Below, piece after piece: positions 1 through 7,379 of a DNA stretch of 64,000 nt. The number at the start of each line of letters is the position of its first letter. The stretch's first letter is position 1. Below the pieces are notes generated by a model. It searched no databases. It was not told the origin of the DNA and saw only the letters and a list, made by a program, of their open reading frames with translations. Where the stretch lies: contig CAWENQ010000007.1 in the NCBI GenBank assembly GCA_963810485.1, positions 620,001 through 684,000 on the forward strand, written 5' to 3'. The position numbers were made by a program, and so were the translations under genes. Source of the DNA: DATKFM01 sp963810485 (lineage in GTDB: Bacteria > Pseudomonadota > Alphaproteobacteria > Dongiales > Dongiaceae).

Positions 1-22
1 GCGACGCCTAACCGGACCCTCA

Positions 23-256
23 ATGCTGACGCGCACGAATATTGCGCCGCCCCTGGCGGCCTGCCGCTACGCCCTGGGCGCCCTGCGCCGCGGGCTGCCG
101 CGGATGCGGGCCGCCGTCGAGGCCTGGCTGCAGCGTCTCCGCCAGCGCCGCGCCCTGAACCGGCTCGACGACGGTCCGCTACAGGACATCGGCTTGCCGG
201 TCGAGCAAAGGGACGCCGGCCACCTCATGCCGTTTCGATTGCCGCGGCAATTCTGA
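23..256 (+). CDS. DUF1127 domain small protein
   Basis: A 77-residue basic protein. The C-terminal half has the DUF1127 (YjiS-like) pattern: an arginine-rich helix, then an L-x-x-L-D-D-x-x-L-x-D-I-G-L core near residues 46-58. DUF1127 proteins of alphaproteobacteria are short and often stress-induced, and some act in RNA or phosphate/carbon regulation; what this one does cannot be read from sequence. It starts only 22 bases into the window, so the upstream context is unseen. It is followed on the same strand by two very small lipoprotein-like genes, with no evidence of a shared function. Confidence 0.7.
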   Translation: MLTRTNIAPPLAACRYALGALRRGLPRMRAAVEAWLQRLRQRRALNRLDDGPLQDIGLPVEQRDAGHLMPFRLPRQF

Positions 257-316
257 ACGGTGGGGCCGGCGCTCCGAATTCACGTCACCCAATCACATCA
301 GCAAGGGAAACAGACG

Positions 317-511
317 ATGCGGCAATGCGCTGACTATTGGACGGCAACGAAGAAGTTCCGGCGGGCACTGCTCCTGATCGCCGCGCTCCTGCCGCTCACC
401 GGCTTTGCCGGCTGCCCGCCGACGGAGCCGGAGGGTTGCCAAGGCAACAATTGCGAAGGCGGCGGTGGGGAAAGCGGCAGCGACAGCAGCAGCAGCGGCG
501 GAGGCTACTAG
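317..511 (+). CDS. tiny putative lipoprotein, Gly/Ser-rich tail
   Basis: A 64-residue protein. I place the start at the ATG at 317, preceded by an AAGGGAAA ribosome site, rather than an upstream in-frame start. A basic N-terminus and a hydrophobic stretch end in L-T-G-F-A-G-C, which resembles a lipobox, so the mature protein would be a lipid-anchored peptide of about 35 residues. It has four cysteines after processing (motifs GC, C-x-G-N-N-C) and a low-complexity Gly/Ser tail ending in tyrosine. I recognise no family. The similar design of the next gene (short, lipobox, low-complexity tail) suggests a related role at the cell envelope, but that is inference. Confidence 0.5.
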   Translation: MRQCADYWTATKKFRRALLLIAALLPLTGFAGCPPTEPEGCQGNNCEGGGGESGSDSSSSGGGY

Positions 512-591
512 GAAATAATTCAATAGAACGAATACAGCGCGATGGGAAACCGAGGGGCCACTTGGTTCAAATCGGCAAAGGAGAAGCGTTC

Positions 592-834
592 ATGAATGGG
601 TTTTCACGTAACGGCATCGGCTATCGGATGATAAGTTCCACGGTGTTCTTGGGGCTAATGCTCGGCCTTTCGGGTTGCTACGAAGACGGCGCCCTTCTCA
701 GAAGTTGTTATCACGCGGGCGCGCGATGCGGCTGGAACAACGACCACGGCAACAGCAGCGACAGCAGTCCACCGAGCCCAGCCAGTCCGGGTAGCCCGGC
801 TCCGGCTCCGGGGCCGGCCCCCAGCCCGTCCTAA
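592..834 (+). CDS. tiny putative lipoprotein, Pro/Ser-rich tail
   Basis: An 80-residue protein starting at the ATG at 592 behind an AAAGGAGAA ribosome site. A hydrophobic segment (residues about 12-27) ends in the lipobox-like L-G-L-S-G-C. The mature part has a few cysteines and then a Pro/Ala/Ser/Gly tail typical of a flexible, surface-exposed linker. No family is recognised. It lies 80 bases after the preceding lipoprotein-like gene and may be co-transcribed with it. Low-complexity tails also appear in spurious reading frames, but the good ribosome site and the lipobox support a real gene. Confidence 0.5.
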   Translation: MNGFSRNGIGYRMISSTVFLGLMLGLSGCYEDGALLRSCYHAGARCGWNNDHGNSSDSSPPSPASPGSPAPAPGPAPSPS

Positions 835-871
835 ACAGATGCCGCTCCGGTCATTGCCGCTCTCTTTCACG

Positions 872-1076
872 ATGACCGGAGGAACGGTGAAGTACGACCG
901 CTTCCCGCCGCGCATCCGGGGCCTCGAACCGCTCAGTCGGCGGTTCGAGGCGTTCCGCCTGGCGAAGCGGAGCAGCGATGTGCTGTTCGCCATTCATCCG
1001 GCGGGCACGCGAATGGAAGCACTGATCCACGACACCGAAGAGTTCGAGTTCCGATTCATCCGGAAGGGGCGAAGTC
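872..1076 (+). pseudogene. cupin-domain protein with internal deletion (probable remnant)
   Basis: From the ATG at 872 the frame reads like the start of small one-domain cupins (T-V-K-Y-D-R, then a segment ending in D-V-L-F-A-I-H-P-A-G-T, then I-H-D-T). It then jumps directly to what looks like the cupin C-terminal strand (E-E-F-E-F-R-F). The central barrel with the glycine-rich turn and remaining metal ligands is missing. The frame then runs past the expected end into unrelated sequence until 1306. I infer an in-frame deletion between two short similar I-H-D-T / D-T-E-E positions. The start at 839 is also possible. It could instead be an unrelated small gene; the family assignment is from memory. 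Confidence 0.4.
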
Positions 1077-1334
1077 ATGACATTAAGCACGAAAGAACCG
1101 GTGCGCTGGCCGGCAATCATTCCGGTGCGGCTTGCCGGCCTGCTGCAGCGGTCGATGCCGCGATGGCTGCTGACGGGCAAACCGGCGGAGATCGCGAAGG
1201 CGGCACCGCGGATCGATGCGGAGGAAACCACCGGCGAGCGGCGGCCCGAGACGCTGCCCTGGTGGACTTCCCATCACCCGGCGCTCAGCTTCCGCGGGCG
1301 GCATAGCGATCCGTCCGACAAGGAAAACTTCTAG
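1077..1334 (+). CDS. hypothetical protein
   Basis: An 85-residue frame with a plausible ribosome site (AAGGGGCGAAG just before the ATG), overlapping the tail of the degraded cupin frame. The protein is rich in Arg and Pro with an early hydrophobic patch and two tryptophans in P-W-W-T. I recognise no domain, signal peptide or membrane segment. It ends about 115 bases before the stop of the convergent EVE gene. It may be genuine, or may be a by-product of the rearranged cupin locus. Confidence 0.3.
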   Translation: MTLSTKEPVRWPAIIPVRLAGLLQRSMPRWLLTGKPAEIAKAAPRIDAEETTGERRPETLPWWTSHHPALSFRGRHSDPSDKENF

Positions 1335-1412
1335 CTGTCCGATCTGAGCATCTACATCCGGCCCGCTGCGTGAGTAGGGCGGCCGGTGCACACGTCCGGC
1401 GGCTCTGCGCAT

Positions 1413-1440
1413 CCAACGGAGGCGTGCCTTCCTCCGTTGG
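1413..1440. terminator. hairpin downstream of EVE gene
   Basis: A 10-bp perfect stem (CCAACGGAGG / CCTCCGTTGG) with an 8-base loop lies just beyond the stop codon of the minus-strand EVE gene, between convergent transcription units. There is no clear U-tract on either side, so it may be a processing or partial terminator structure. Confidence 0.4.
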
Positions 1441-1450
1441 GTCGGGCTGT

Positions 1451-1864
1451 TCAGGCCTTGATGCCGCCCATGGCGCAGATCAGCTTCCAGGATTTTTCGT
1501 CGATCGGCATGACTGACAGGCGCGACTGCTTGACCAGGCCCAGATTGGCCAGCTTCGGCTCGGCCTTGATCGCTGTGAGGGTCACCGGCGTCTTCAGCGG
1601 CTGCTTCGGCTTGATATCCACCATGCCCAGCTTGCCGGCCTTGTCCTTCGGATCGGGGTAGAAGGCGCGCGCGATCTCGGCGATGCCCACCACCTGCGGC
1701 CCGGCGCCGGAATGATAGAAGAAGCTTAGATCGCCCTTCTTCATCCCCCGCAGATTGATCAGCGCCTGGGGATTCTTGACGCCGCTCCAATCGGTCACGC
1801 CGTCCTTGTTGAGCTGCTCCCAGGAATAGGTCGCGGGTTCGGATTTCACGAGCCAATAGGCCAC
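1451..1864 (-). CDS. EVE domain-containing protein
   Basis: A 137-residue protein that is a single EVE (PUA-like) domain. It begins with the family's M-A-Y-W-L-V-K-S-E-P motif, followed by Y-S-W-E-Q-L, W-S-G-V-K-N and the A-x-N-L-R-x-M-K-K-G-D strand region. EVE domains bind modified bases in DNA or RNA; bacterial stand-alone members are thought to read modified nucleobases, but the ligand of this one is unknown. It lies 13 bases after YciI, at the end of the leftward tsaD-gpsA-yciI-EVE run, an order common in alphaproteobacteria. The length is normal and the gene intact. Confidence 0.9.
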   Translation of the reverse strand: MAYWLVKSEPATYSWEQLNKDGVTDWSGVKNPQALINLRGMKKGDLSFFYHSGAGPQVVGIAEIARAFYPDPKDKAGKLGMVDIKPKQPLKTPVTLTAIKAEPKLANLGLVKQSRLSVMPIDEKSWKLICAMGGIKA

Positions 1865-1877
1865 GGCGCCCTCCGGC

Positions 1878-2162
1878 TTACTTCTTGGGATAGGTCTGCC
1901 GCCAGGCGGTGATATTGACTGTCTGGAACAGTCCCGCCTTGCGATAGGGGTCGCCGGCGGAGAATTTCTCCGCCGCCGCGCGATCGGGCAGATCCAGGAT
2001 CAGCAGGCTGCCGATCATGGTCTGATGGTCATCGGCCAGCAGCGGCCCGGCGAAGATAATCTTGTCCTCGAATCCCACGAGATAGGCGAGATGGTCGGGA
2101 CGAGCCGCCATGCGAACGGCGTTGCTGTCCGGCTTGTCGAGGCAATGGATGGCGAAAGGCAT
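1878..2162 (-). CDS. YciI family protein
   Basis: A 94-residue ferredoxin-fold protein of the YciI/YCII family. It starts M-P-F-A-I-H-C-L-D and contains the conserved R-x-x-H-L-A-Y segment, the F-A-G-P-L region and the G-S-L-L-I-L-D strand, then D-P-Y-R-K-A-G-L-F. The start is taken at 2162 because AAGGAG precedes it at the right spacing; a longer upstream frame lacks support. YciI proteins resemble the muconolactone-isomerase fold and some have dehalogenase-like activity, but the physiological role is unknown. The gene sits between gpsA and the EVE gene in the same leftward run. Confidence 0.85.
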   Translation of the reverse strand: MPFAIHCLDKPDSNAVRMAARPDHLAYLVGFEDKIIFAGPLLADDHQTMIGSLLILDLPDRAAAEKFSAGDPYRKAGLFQTVNITAWRQTYPKK

Positions 2163-2239
2163 TCCTTGTTTCTCCTTTGATCGATGGAGGCTAGCCCATC
2201 GAATCGATATCAGCCAATAGGCACGTCGCACCAACCGAT

Positions 2240-3252
2240 TCAGGCGTTCGCTTCTTCCTTGAACGGGCGGTTGAGCAGCGCGGTGATGGTCTGGCCGATA
2301 TCGGCGTTGCGGTTGACGATGGCGTCGACGGCTTCGGCGATGGGCATTTCGATTTTCAAGTCGCGGGCGCGGGCGACCACGGCGCCGGCGCTGAACAGGC
2401 CTTCAGCCACCGTGCGCCGGCCGGCCAGATAGTCGGAGAGTTTCCGTCCTTCACCCAGCGCGATGCCGAGCGAGAGATTGCGCGACTGCCGGCCGTTGCA
2501 GGTGAGTGTGAGATCGCCGAGGCCGGAGAGGCCCATCAGCGTCGCCGGCTGGGCGCCCAGGGCGAGACCGAGGCGCATGATCTCGGCCAGGCCGCGGGTG
2601 AGCAGCGCGGCACGGGCGTTGTCGCCCAGCTTGCGGCCGATCGCGATACCGCAGGCGATCGCCAGCACGTTCTTCACCGCGCCGCCCACTTCGGCGCCGA
2701 TGGGATCGGTGGAGAGATAGGGCCGGAAGGCCGGCGTGCCCGAGCGCCTGCAGGAGATCGCGGCGAGCAGCCCCGTCCGGCGACGCAAGCGTGACCGCAG
2801 TCGGCAGATCCGCGCGCCACTTCGGCGGCGAAGGTGGGACCGGACAGCACGGCGATGGCCGCGATGCGGCAGCGACTTCCGCCGCCACTTCGGTCATCAG
2901 CTTGCCGCTGCCCTGCTCGAAGCCCTTGCAGCAGAGAACGACGGGACGTACCGTCGCGCAGATGTGATACGGCGCGCGCCGCGACATCCCGCAGATGCTG
3001 CGCCGGCGTCACCCAGAGGACCGCATCGGCGTCGCGCAAAGCTCGCGAGATCGCTGGTCGCGCGAATCGCGGCGATCGAGCGTGAACGTCCGGCAGGTAG
3101 GTCTTGTTGCTGTGCCTGTCGTTGATCTCCGCCGCGATCTCAGGCGAGCGCGCCCAGATCGAGACCTCGCGCCCGGCGCGCCGCGAAACGGTCGCCAGCG
3201 CGGTGCCCCAGGCGCCGGCGCCGACGATGGCGATGCGACTCAAACTCGCCAT
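2240..3252 (-). pseudogene. gpsA: NAD(P)H-dependent glycerol-3-phosphate dehydrogenase, frameshifted
   Basis: The whole length of GpsA (about 335 codons) is recognisable but spread over all three frames. The N-terminus has the Rossmann motif G-A-G-A-W-G-T-A-L-A. The middle has C-C-K-G-F-E, then G-P-T-F-A-A-E-V-A-R-G, then L-P-T-A-V-T-L-A-S. The C-terminal half is intact from T-P-A-F-R-P-Y-L-S-T-D through G-A-V-K-N-V-L-A-I-A-C-G to the end. I count at least four frame changes between about 2950 and 2755; the first, near 2945, reads as one extra base. GpsA makes sn-glycerol-3-phosphate for phospholipids. Its conserved place between tsaD and yciI makes a dead gene surprising, so sequencing or assembly error is a strong alternative. 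Confidence 0.85.
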
Positions 3253-4326
3253 CTACGCCTTCACGCCTGCACCGATGGCCTTCGGCGCCGACGGGTCCAA
3301 TGGCCAGCGGGGGCGCGGGGCGAAGTCGAAGCCGTCGGTCAGGCCCTTGCGGAAACGCTCCACGCCGGCCCAGGCGATCATGGCGGCGTTGTCGGTGCAG
3401 AGCTTCGGCGGCGGTGCGATCAGCCGAAGGCCGGTATCGAAGCAGAGTGCCTTGAGCGATTCGCGGATGGCCGTATTCGCCGCCACGCCGCCGGCCACGA
3501 CCAGCGTATCGATCGCCGGATGCCGGGCACAGGCCAGCGCGATGGCGTTGCGCGTGCGGTCGGCGAGGCAGTCGGCGATGGCGGACTGCAGCGCCGCGGC
3601 GAGATCGGCGCGGTCCTGGTCGCCGAGGTTGGCGGGTTCGCTCGCCAGATCCAGCACCCGGTGCCGCAGCGCCGTCTTCAAACCGGAGAAGGAGAAATCG
3701 CAACCCTCGCGGCCCAGCATCGGCCGGGGCAGGTCGAACCGCCTGCCATTGCCCGACCGCGCCGCCGCCTCCACCGCCGGGCCGCCGGGGAATCCCAGAC
3801 CCAGCAGCTTGGCGCCCTTGTCGAACGCCTCGCCCGCCGCGTCGTCGACGGTGGTGCCGAGCCTGCGGTAGCGGCCCACATCCTCGACGATCAGCAACTG
3901 GCAATGGCCGCCGGAGACCAGCAGCAGCAGATAGGGAAAGGCGATGTCGTCGGTCAGCCGCGCGGTCAGCGCATGGCCCTCCAGGTGATTGACGGCGATG
4001 AACGGCTTGTTGTGGACGGCGGCGATGGCCTTGCCGGTCATGACGCCGACGATGACGCCGCCGATCAGGCCGGGACCGCCGGTCGCGGCGATGGCGTCAA
4101 AGGCGCCGAACTCGAGCCCGGCCGCCTTCATGGTCTCGGCGATCAGCCGGTCCAGGTGATCCAGATGGCTGCGGGCGGCGATCTCCGGCACCACGCCGCC
4201 ATAGGGCCGGTGTTCGGCAAGCTGGGACAGCACGCGTTCGGCCACGATCTGCCGGTCGCCGCCGACGATGGCGGCCGCGGTCTCGTCGCAACTGGTTTCG
4301 ATGCCGAGGATGAGGGGGTAAGTCAT
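3253..4326 (-). CDS. tsaD: tRNA N6-adenosine threonylcarbamoyltransferase TsaD
   Basis: A 357-residue Kae1/TsaD/Qri7 family protein that transfers the threonylcarbamoyl group to A37 of ANN-decoding tRNAs, together with TsaB and TsaE. It begins with I-L-G-I-E-T-S-C-D-E-T-A, and has the metal-binding H-L-E-G-H motif near residue 115, the nucleotide-binding S-G-G-H-C-Q-L segment, and the C-terminal C-T-D-N-A-A-M-I-A-W-A-G motif. Length and motifs are complete. Its stop abuts the gpsA start, so the two are probably co-transcribed. Divergent from hemC across a 97-bp gap. Confidence 0.97.
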   Translation of the reverse strand: MTYPLILGIETSCDETAAAIVGGDRQIVAERVLSQLAEHRPYGGVVPEIAARSHLDHLDRLIAETMKAAGLEFGAFDAIAATGGPGLIGGVIVGVMTGKAIAAVHNKPFIAVNHLEGHALTARLTDDIAFPYLLLLVSGGHCQLLIVEDVGRYRRLGTTVDDAAGEAFDKGAKLLGLGFPGGPAVEAAARSGNGRRFDLPRPMLGREGCDFSFSGLKTALRHRVLDLASEPANLGDQDRADLAAALQSAIADCLADRTRNAIALACARHPAIDTLVVAGGVAANTAIRESLKALCFDTGLRLIAPPPKLCTDNAAMIAWAGVERFRKGLTDGFDFAPRPRWPLDPSAPKAIGAGVKA

Positions 4327-4423
4327 GGCTGGCGCAATCTAAGGCCTTGGAATGACAATGACCATTCCCTGAACCGGGCCGGGTGCCCTTGCGCGGCGCC
4401 GCCGGGCAGCCTAAACCGGACCC

Positions 4424-5386
4424 ATGGCCGATTCACCCTATTCCAGCAAGCAGCCGCTGCGCATCGGCACCCGCGGCAGCCCGCTGGCGCTGGCCCAGGC
4501 GGAGGAATTGAAGCGGCGGCTCGGCGAGGCCCATCCGACCCTGCGCAAGGCCGGCGCGGTCGCGATCTCCGTCATCAAGACCACCGGCGACAAGGTGCAG
4601 GATCGCAAGCTGATGGAAATCGGCGGCAAGGGCCTGTTCACCAAGGAGATCGAGGAGGCGCTGCTGGCGGGAACCGTCGATTGCGCCATCCATTCGGCCA
4701 AGGACATGGAGACCTGGCTGCCCGAGGGGCTGATCATCGGCTGCATCCTGCCGCGGGAGGATCCGCGCGACGTGCTGTTCGCCAAGAAGGCGAAGAGCAT
4801 CGCCGAGTTGCCCAAGGGTGCCGTGGTCGGCACGTCGTCATTGCGTCGCCAGGCGCAGCTATTGGCGCGGCGGCCGGATCTCCAGGTGGTTTCCCTGCGC
4901 GGCAATGTGGAGACACGGCTGAAAAAACTGGCGGCCGGCGAGGTGGATGCGACGTTACTGGCGCTGGCGGGGTTAAAACGCCTTGGACTGGCGGAGAAGG
5001 CCAAGGCCGTGCTGTCCACCGACGAGATGCTGCCGGCGGTGGCCCAGGGTGCGCTGGCAATCGAGATCCGCACCGACAACCAGGACATCCAGGCGGTGCT
5101 GGCGCCGCTGAACGACGCCATCAGCGAGCAGCAGGTAACGGCGGAGCGCGCCTGCCTGGCAGAGCTGGACGGTTCCTGCCACACGCCGATCGCGGCATTG
5201 GCGGAACCGAAAAGCGACGGCGCGACCATCCGCCTCAGGGCCTTGATCGCTCTGCCCGACGGCAGCAAGGTCCATGATTGCGACTGGCTCGGCTCGGCGG
5301 AGAATCCGCAGGCGCTGGGCAAGGCCGTGGGTGCTGCGCTCAAAGGCGCGGCTGACTCGGCATTTTTCAAGGCGATGACTCCATGA
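4424..5386 (+). CDS. hemC: hydroxymethylbilane synthase (porphobilinogen deaminase)
   Basis: A 320-residue HemC that polymerises four porphobilinogens into hydroxymethylbilane. It contains R-I-G-T-R-G-S-P-L-A-L-A-Q near the N-terminus, F-T-K-E-I-E, H-S-A-K-D-M, G-T-S-S-L-R-R-x-A-Q-L, R-G-N-V-E-T-R and, at about residue 260, the L-D-G-S-C-H-T-P-I motif whose cysteine carries the dipyrromethane cofactor. The stop overlaps the ATG of the next gene (hemD fusion) by four bases, indicating translational coupling. Cytoplasmic, intact, normal length. Confidence 0.97.
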   Translation: MADSPYSSKQPLRIGTRGSPLALAQAEELKRRLGEAHPTLRKAGAVAISVIKTTGDKVQDRKLMEIGGKGLFTKEIEEALLAGTVDCAIHSAKDMETWLPEGLIIGCILPREDPRDVLFAKKAKSIAELPKGAVVGTSSLRRQAQLLARRPDLQVVSLRGNVETRLKKLAAGEVDATLLALAGLKRLGLAEKAKAVLSTDEMLPAVAQGALAIEIRTDNQDIQAVLAPLNDAISEQQVTAERACLAELDGSCHTPIAALAEPKSDGATIRLRALIALPDGSKVHDCDWLGSAENPQALGKAVGAALKGAADSAFFKAMTP

Positions 5387-7368
5387 CACTGCGCGCATTG
5401 ATCACCCGGCCGGAAGAGGATGCGGCGCCGTTGGCGGCGGCGCTGATTCAGCGGGGCATCGAAACCTCGATCGAGTCCCTGCTGTCGATCCGCACGCTGC
5501 CCGAGGCGGAGATCGACCTTGCCGGCGTACAGGCGCTGCTATTCACCAGCGCCAATGGCGTGCGCGCCTTCGCTGAATTGGCCGCCGCAAAGGCCCTCGC
5601 CGGCTGGCGCGCGCTCCCGGTGCTGGCTGTCGGCGACGCCACCGCGCGCACCGCCCGGGCCGCCGGATTTACGGAAGTGGAAAGCGCCGCCGGCAATGTG
5701 GAATCGCTGGCGGAGCTGGTGGCCACGAAACTCGATCCGCAAAAAGGCGCGCTTTTCCATGCCACGGGCAGCGCGGTGGCCGGCGATCTCGCGGGCATCT
5801 TGAGCGGGCGCGGCTTCGAACTCCGTCGCAGCATGATCTATGAGGCGCGGCCGGCGGATTCGCTGTCGCCGGCGACGGTCGAGGCGCTGGAGAGCAGCGG
5901 TTTCGACCTCATGCTGTTCTTCTCGCCGCGTACCGCCGCGACTTTTGCGGCGCTGACCCAAGCGGCCGGCGAGAAGGCGGTTGAAGGCTGCCGCCGCGCC
6001 GCGGCGCTATGCCTCAGCCCGGCGGTGGCCAATGTGCTGGGCGCGCTGCCGTTCCGCGCGATGGAGAGCGCCGATCATCCGGATCTGCCCTCGATGCTGC
6101 AGCTGGTGGAGAGAATGGCGGGAACAGGCAGCGAGTCGCCGAGTCCGGAACCGGAGAAGATCATCGATGTGACGCCGTCGGCGGCAGCACCGCCGCCGCC
6201 ACCGGCCTGGGCGCCGCAGGCGAAGACTCGCGCCCCCTGGCTCGCCACCGTGGCCGCTGCGGCGATTTCAGCCGCCATCGTTGCCGCCATCGTCAGTCTG
6301 CTTCTGCGGCCAGAAGCGGCGACAACATCGGGCGGCATCAGCGCAGCGGTCGAGGAACGGCTGACGGCGGCGGAGAAATCCTCGGCTGATCTCGCCGCAC
6401 GCTTGAATGCGGCGGAAGACGCGAGCACCGCGGTAAAGGGCGAGCTGGCGAACCTGGCCGGCGATCTCGCGACGCTGCGCACGGACATGACCAGCCTGGC
6501 GACGGGCACCGGCGATGATGGCGTCGCGGTGTCGCAGATGACGGCGCTGGCCGACCGCTTGGCGGCGGCGGAAGAGAAGCTGAAAACTCTGTCGGCGCCC
6601 GCGGCCGATGGCGGCATCGAGGGCGATACGGCGGTACGGCTCTCGGCCGAGAACATCCAGATGAAGAACGACCTGCAGGCCCTGCGCGAGTTGCTGGCGC
6701 AGGCAACGGCAGCCAACAATCAACTCACCTCGCGGCTCGGCGAGTTGGAAAACAATGTCCGAGATAACCGCGCCGCCGGCGCCCAAGCCGCGCTGGTGCT
6801 GGCCGTCGCCAGTCTAACGAAAGCAATGGCGACAGCGGATCCCTTCGCCGCACCGCTGACGGCGCTGAAGGACATCGCCGCCACCGACAGTGCCCTAGTG
6901 CAGAAAGTGGACAGCGCGGCGACGGCGGTTGCCGGTTTCGGCGACAAGGGGGTGCCGACGGCAGCGATGCTCGCCGCGTCATTCCCCGCGGTCGCCGATG
7001 GCGTGGCGCGCGCCGCGCAGAAAGCGGAAACTGCCGATGGCGCCGCCGCCGATGACGGCTTTCTCAGCAAGACCTGGCGCAAGATCAGCGATGGCGTATC
7101 CGATGCCGTCACCGTGCGGCCCGAAGGCGAGGTGGAGGGCGACGGTCCGCTGGAGCGGCTGGCGCGGGCCGAAGCGCGCCTGGCCGAATTCAAGCTGGCC
7201 GATGCGGTCGCCGAGCTGGACGGGTTGAGCGGCGCGCCGCGGGTTGCCGCCGCCGCCTGGCTCGATCAGGCAAAGGCGCGGCTCGCCACGGACAAGGCGA
7301 TCGAGGAACTCCAGGCGCTGGCGCTGGGACAACTCGCCGCGCCCGCGGCAAACGGCGCCGGCGGCTGA
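5383..7368 (+). CDS. hemD: uroporphyrinogen-III synthase fused to mitofilin-like membrane protein
   Basis: A 661-residue fusion. Residues 1 to about 240 are HemD: an N-terminal L-I-T-R-P-E-E-D, F-T-S-A-N-G-V-R-A-F, the central H-A-T-G-S strand and F-F-S-P-R-T-A-A-T-F. This domain cyclises hydroxymethylbilane to uroporphyrinogen III. After a Pro/Ala-rich linker (about 246-285) comes one transmembrane helix (about 286-308), a long Ala/Glu-rich coiled coil, and a C-terminal mitofilin-like region that ends at residue 661. Many alphaproteobacteria carry these as two adjacent genes; here no stop or frameshift separates them. An internal ATG at 6115 could still give a separate mitofilin start. Upstream overlap with hemC and hemY only 11 bases downstream indicate one operon. 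Confidence 0.85.
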   Translation: MTLRALITRPEEDAAPLAAALIQRGIETSIESLLSIRTLPEAEIDLAGVQALLFTSANGVRAFAELAAAKALAGWRALPVLAVGDATARTARAAGFTEVESAAGNVESLAELVATKLDPQKGALFHATGSAVAGDLAGILSGRGFELRRSMIYEARPADSLSPATVEALESSGFDLMLFFSPRTAATFAALTQAAGEKAVEGCRRAAALCLSPAVANVLGALPFRAMESADHPDLPSMLQLVERMAGTGSESPSPEPEKIIDVTPSAAAPPPPPAWAPQAKTRAPWLATVAAAAISAAIVAAIVSLLLRPEAATTSGGISAAVEERLTAAEKSSADLAARLNAAEDASTAVKGELANLAGDLATLRTDMTSLATGTGDDGVAVSQMTALADRLAAAEEKLKTLSAPAADGGIEGDTAVRLSAENIQMKNDLQALRELLAQATAANNQLTSRLGELENNVRDNRAAGAQAALVLAVASLTKAMATADPFAAPLTALKDIAATDSALVQKVDSAATAVAGFGDKGVPTAAMLAASFPAVADGVARAAQKAETADGAAADDGFLSKTWRKISDGVSDAVTVRPEGEVEGDGPLERLARAEARLAEFKLADAVAELDGLSGAPRVAAAAWLDQAKARLATDKAIEELQALALGQLAAPAANGAGG

Positions 7369-7379
7369 CGGTATCGCCG

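Noticed and set aside
2995..5277. A 760-codon plus-strand open frame across gpsA, tsaD and hemC.
   Set aside because: It runs antisense to tsaD and out of frame in hemC, and the composition is low-complexity Arg/Gly; no domain is visible.
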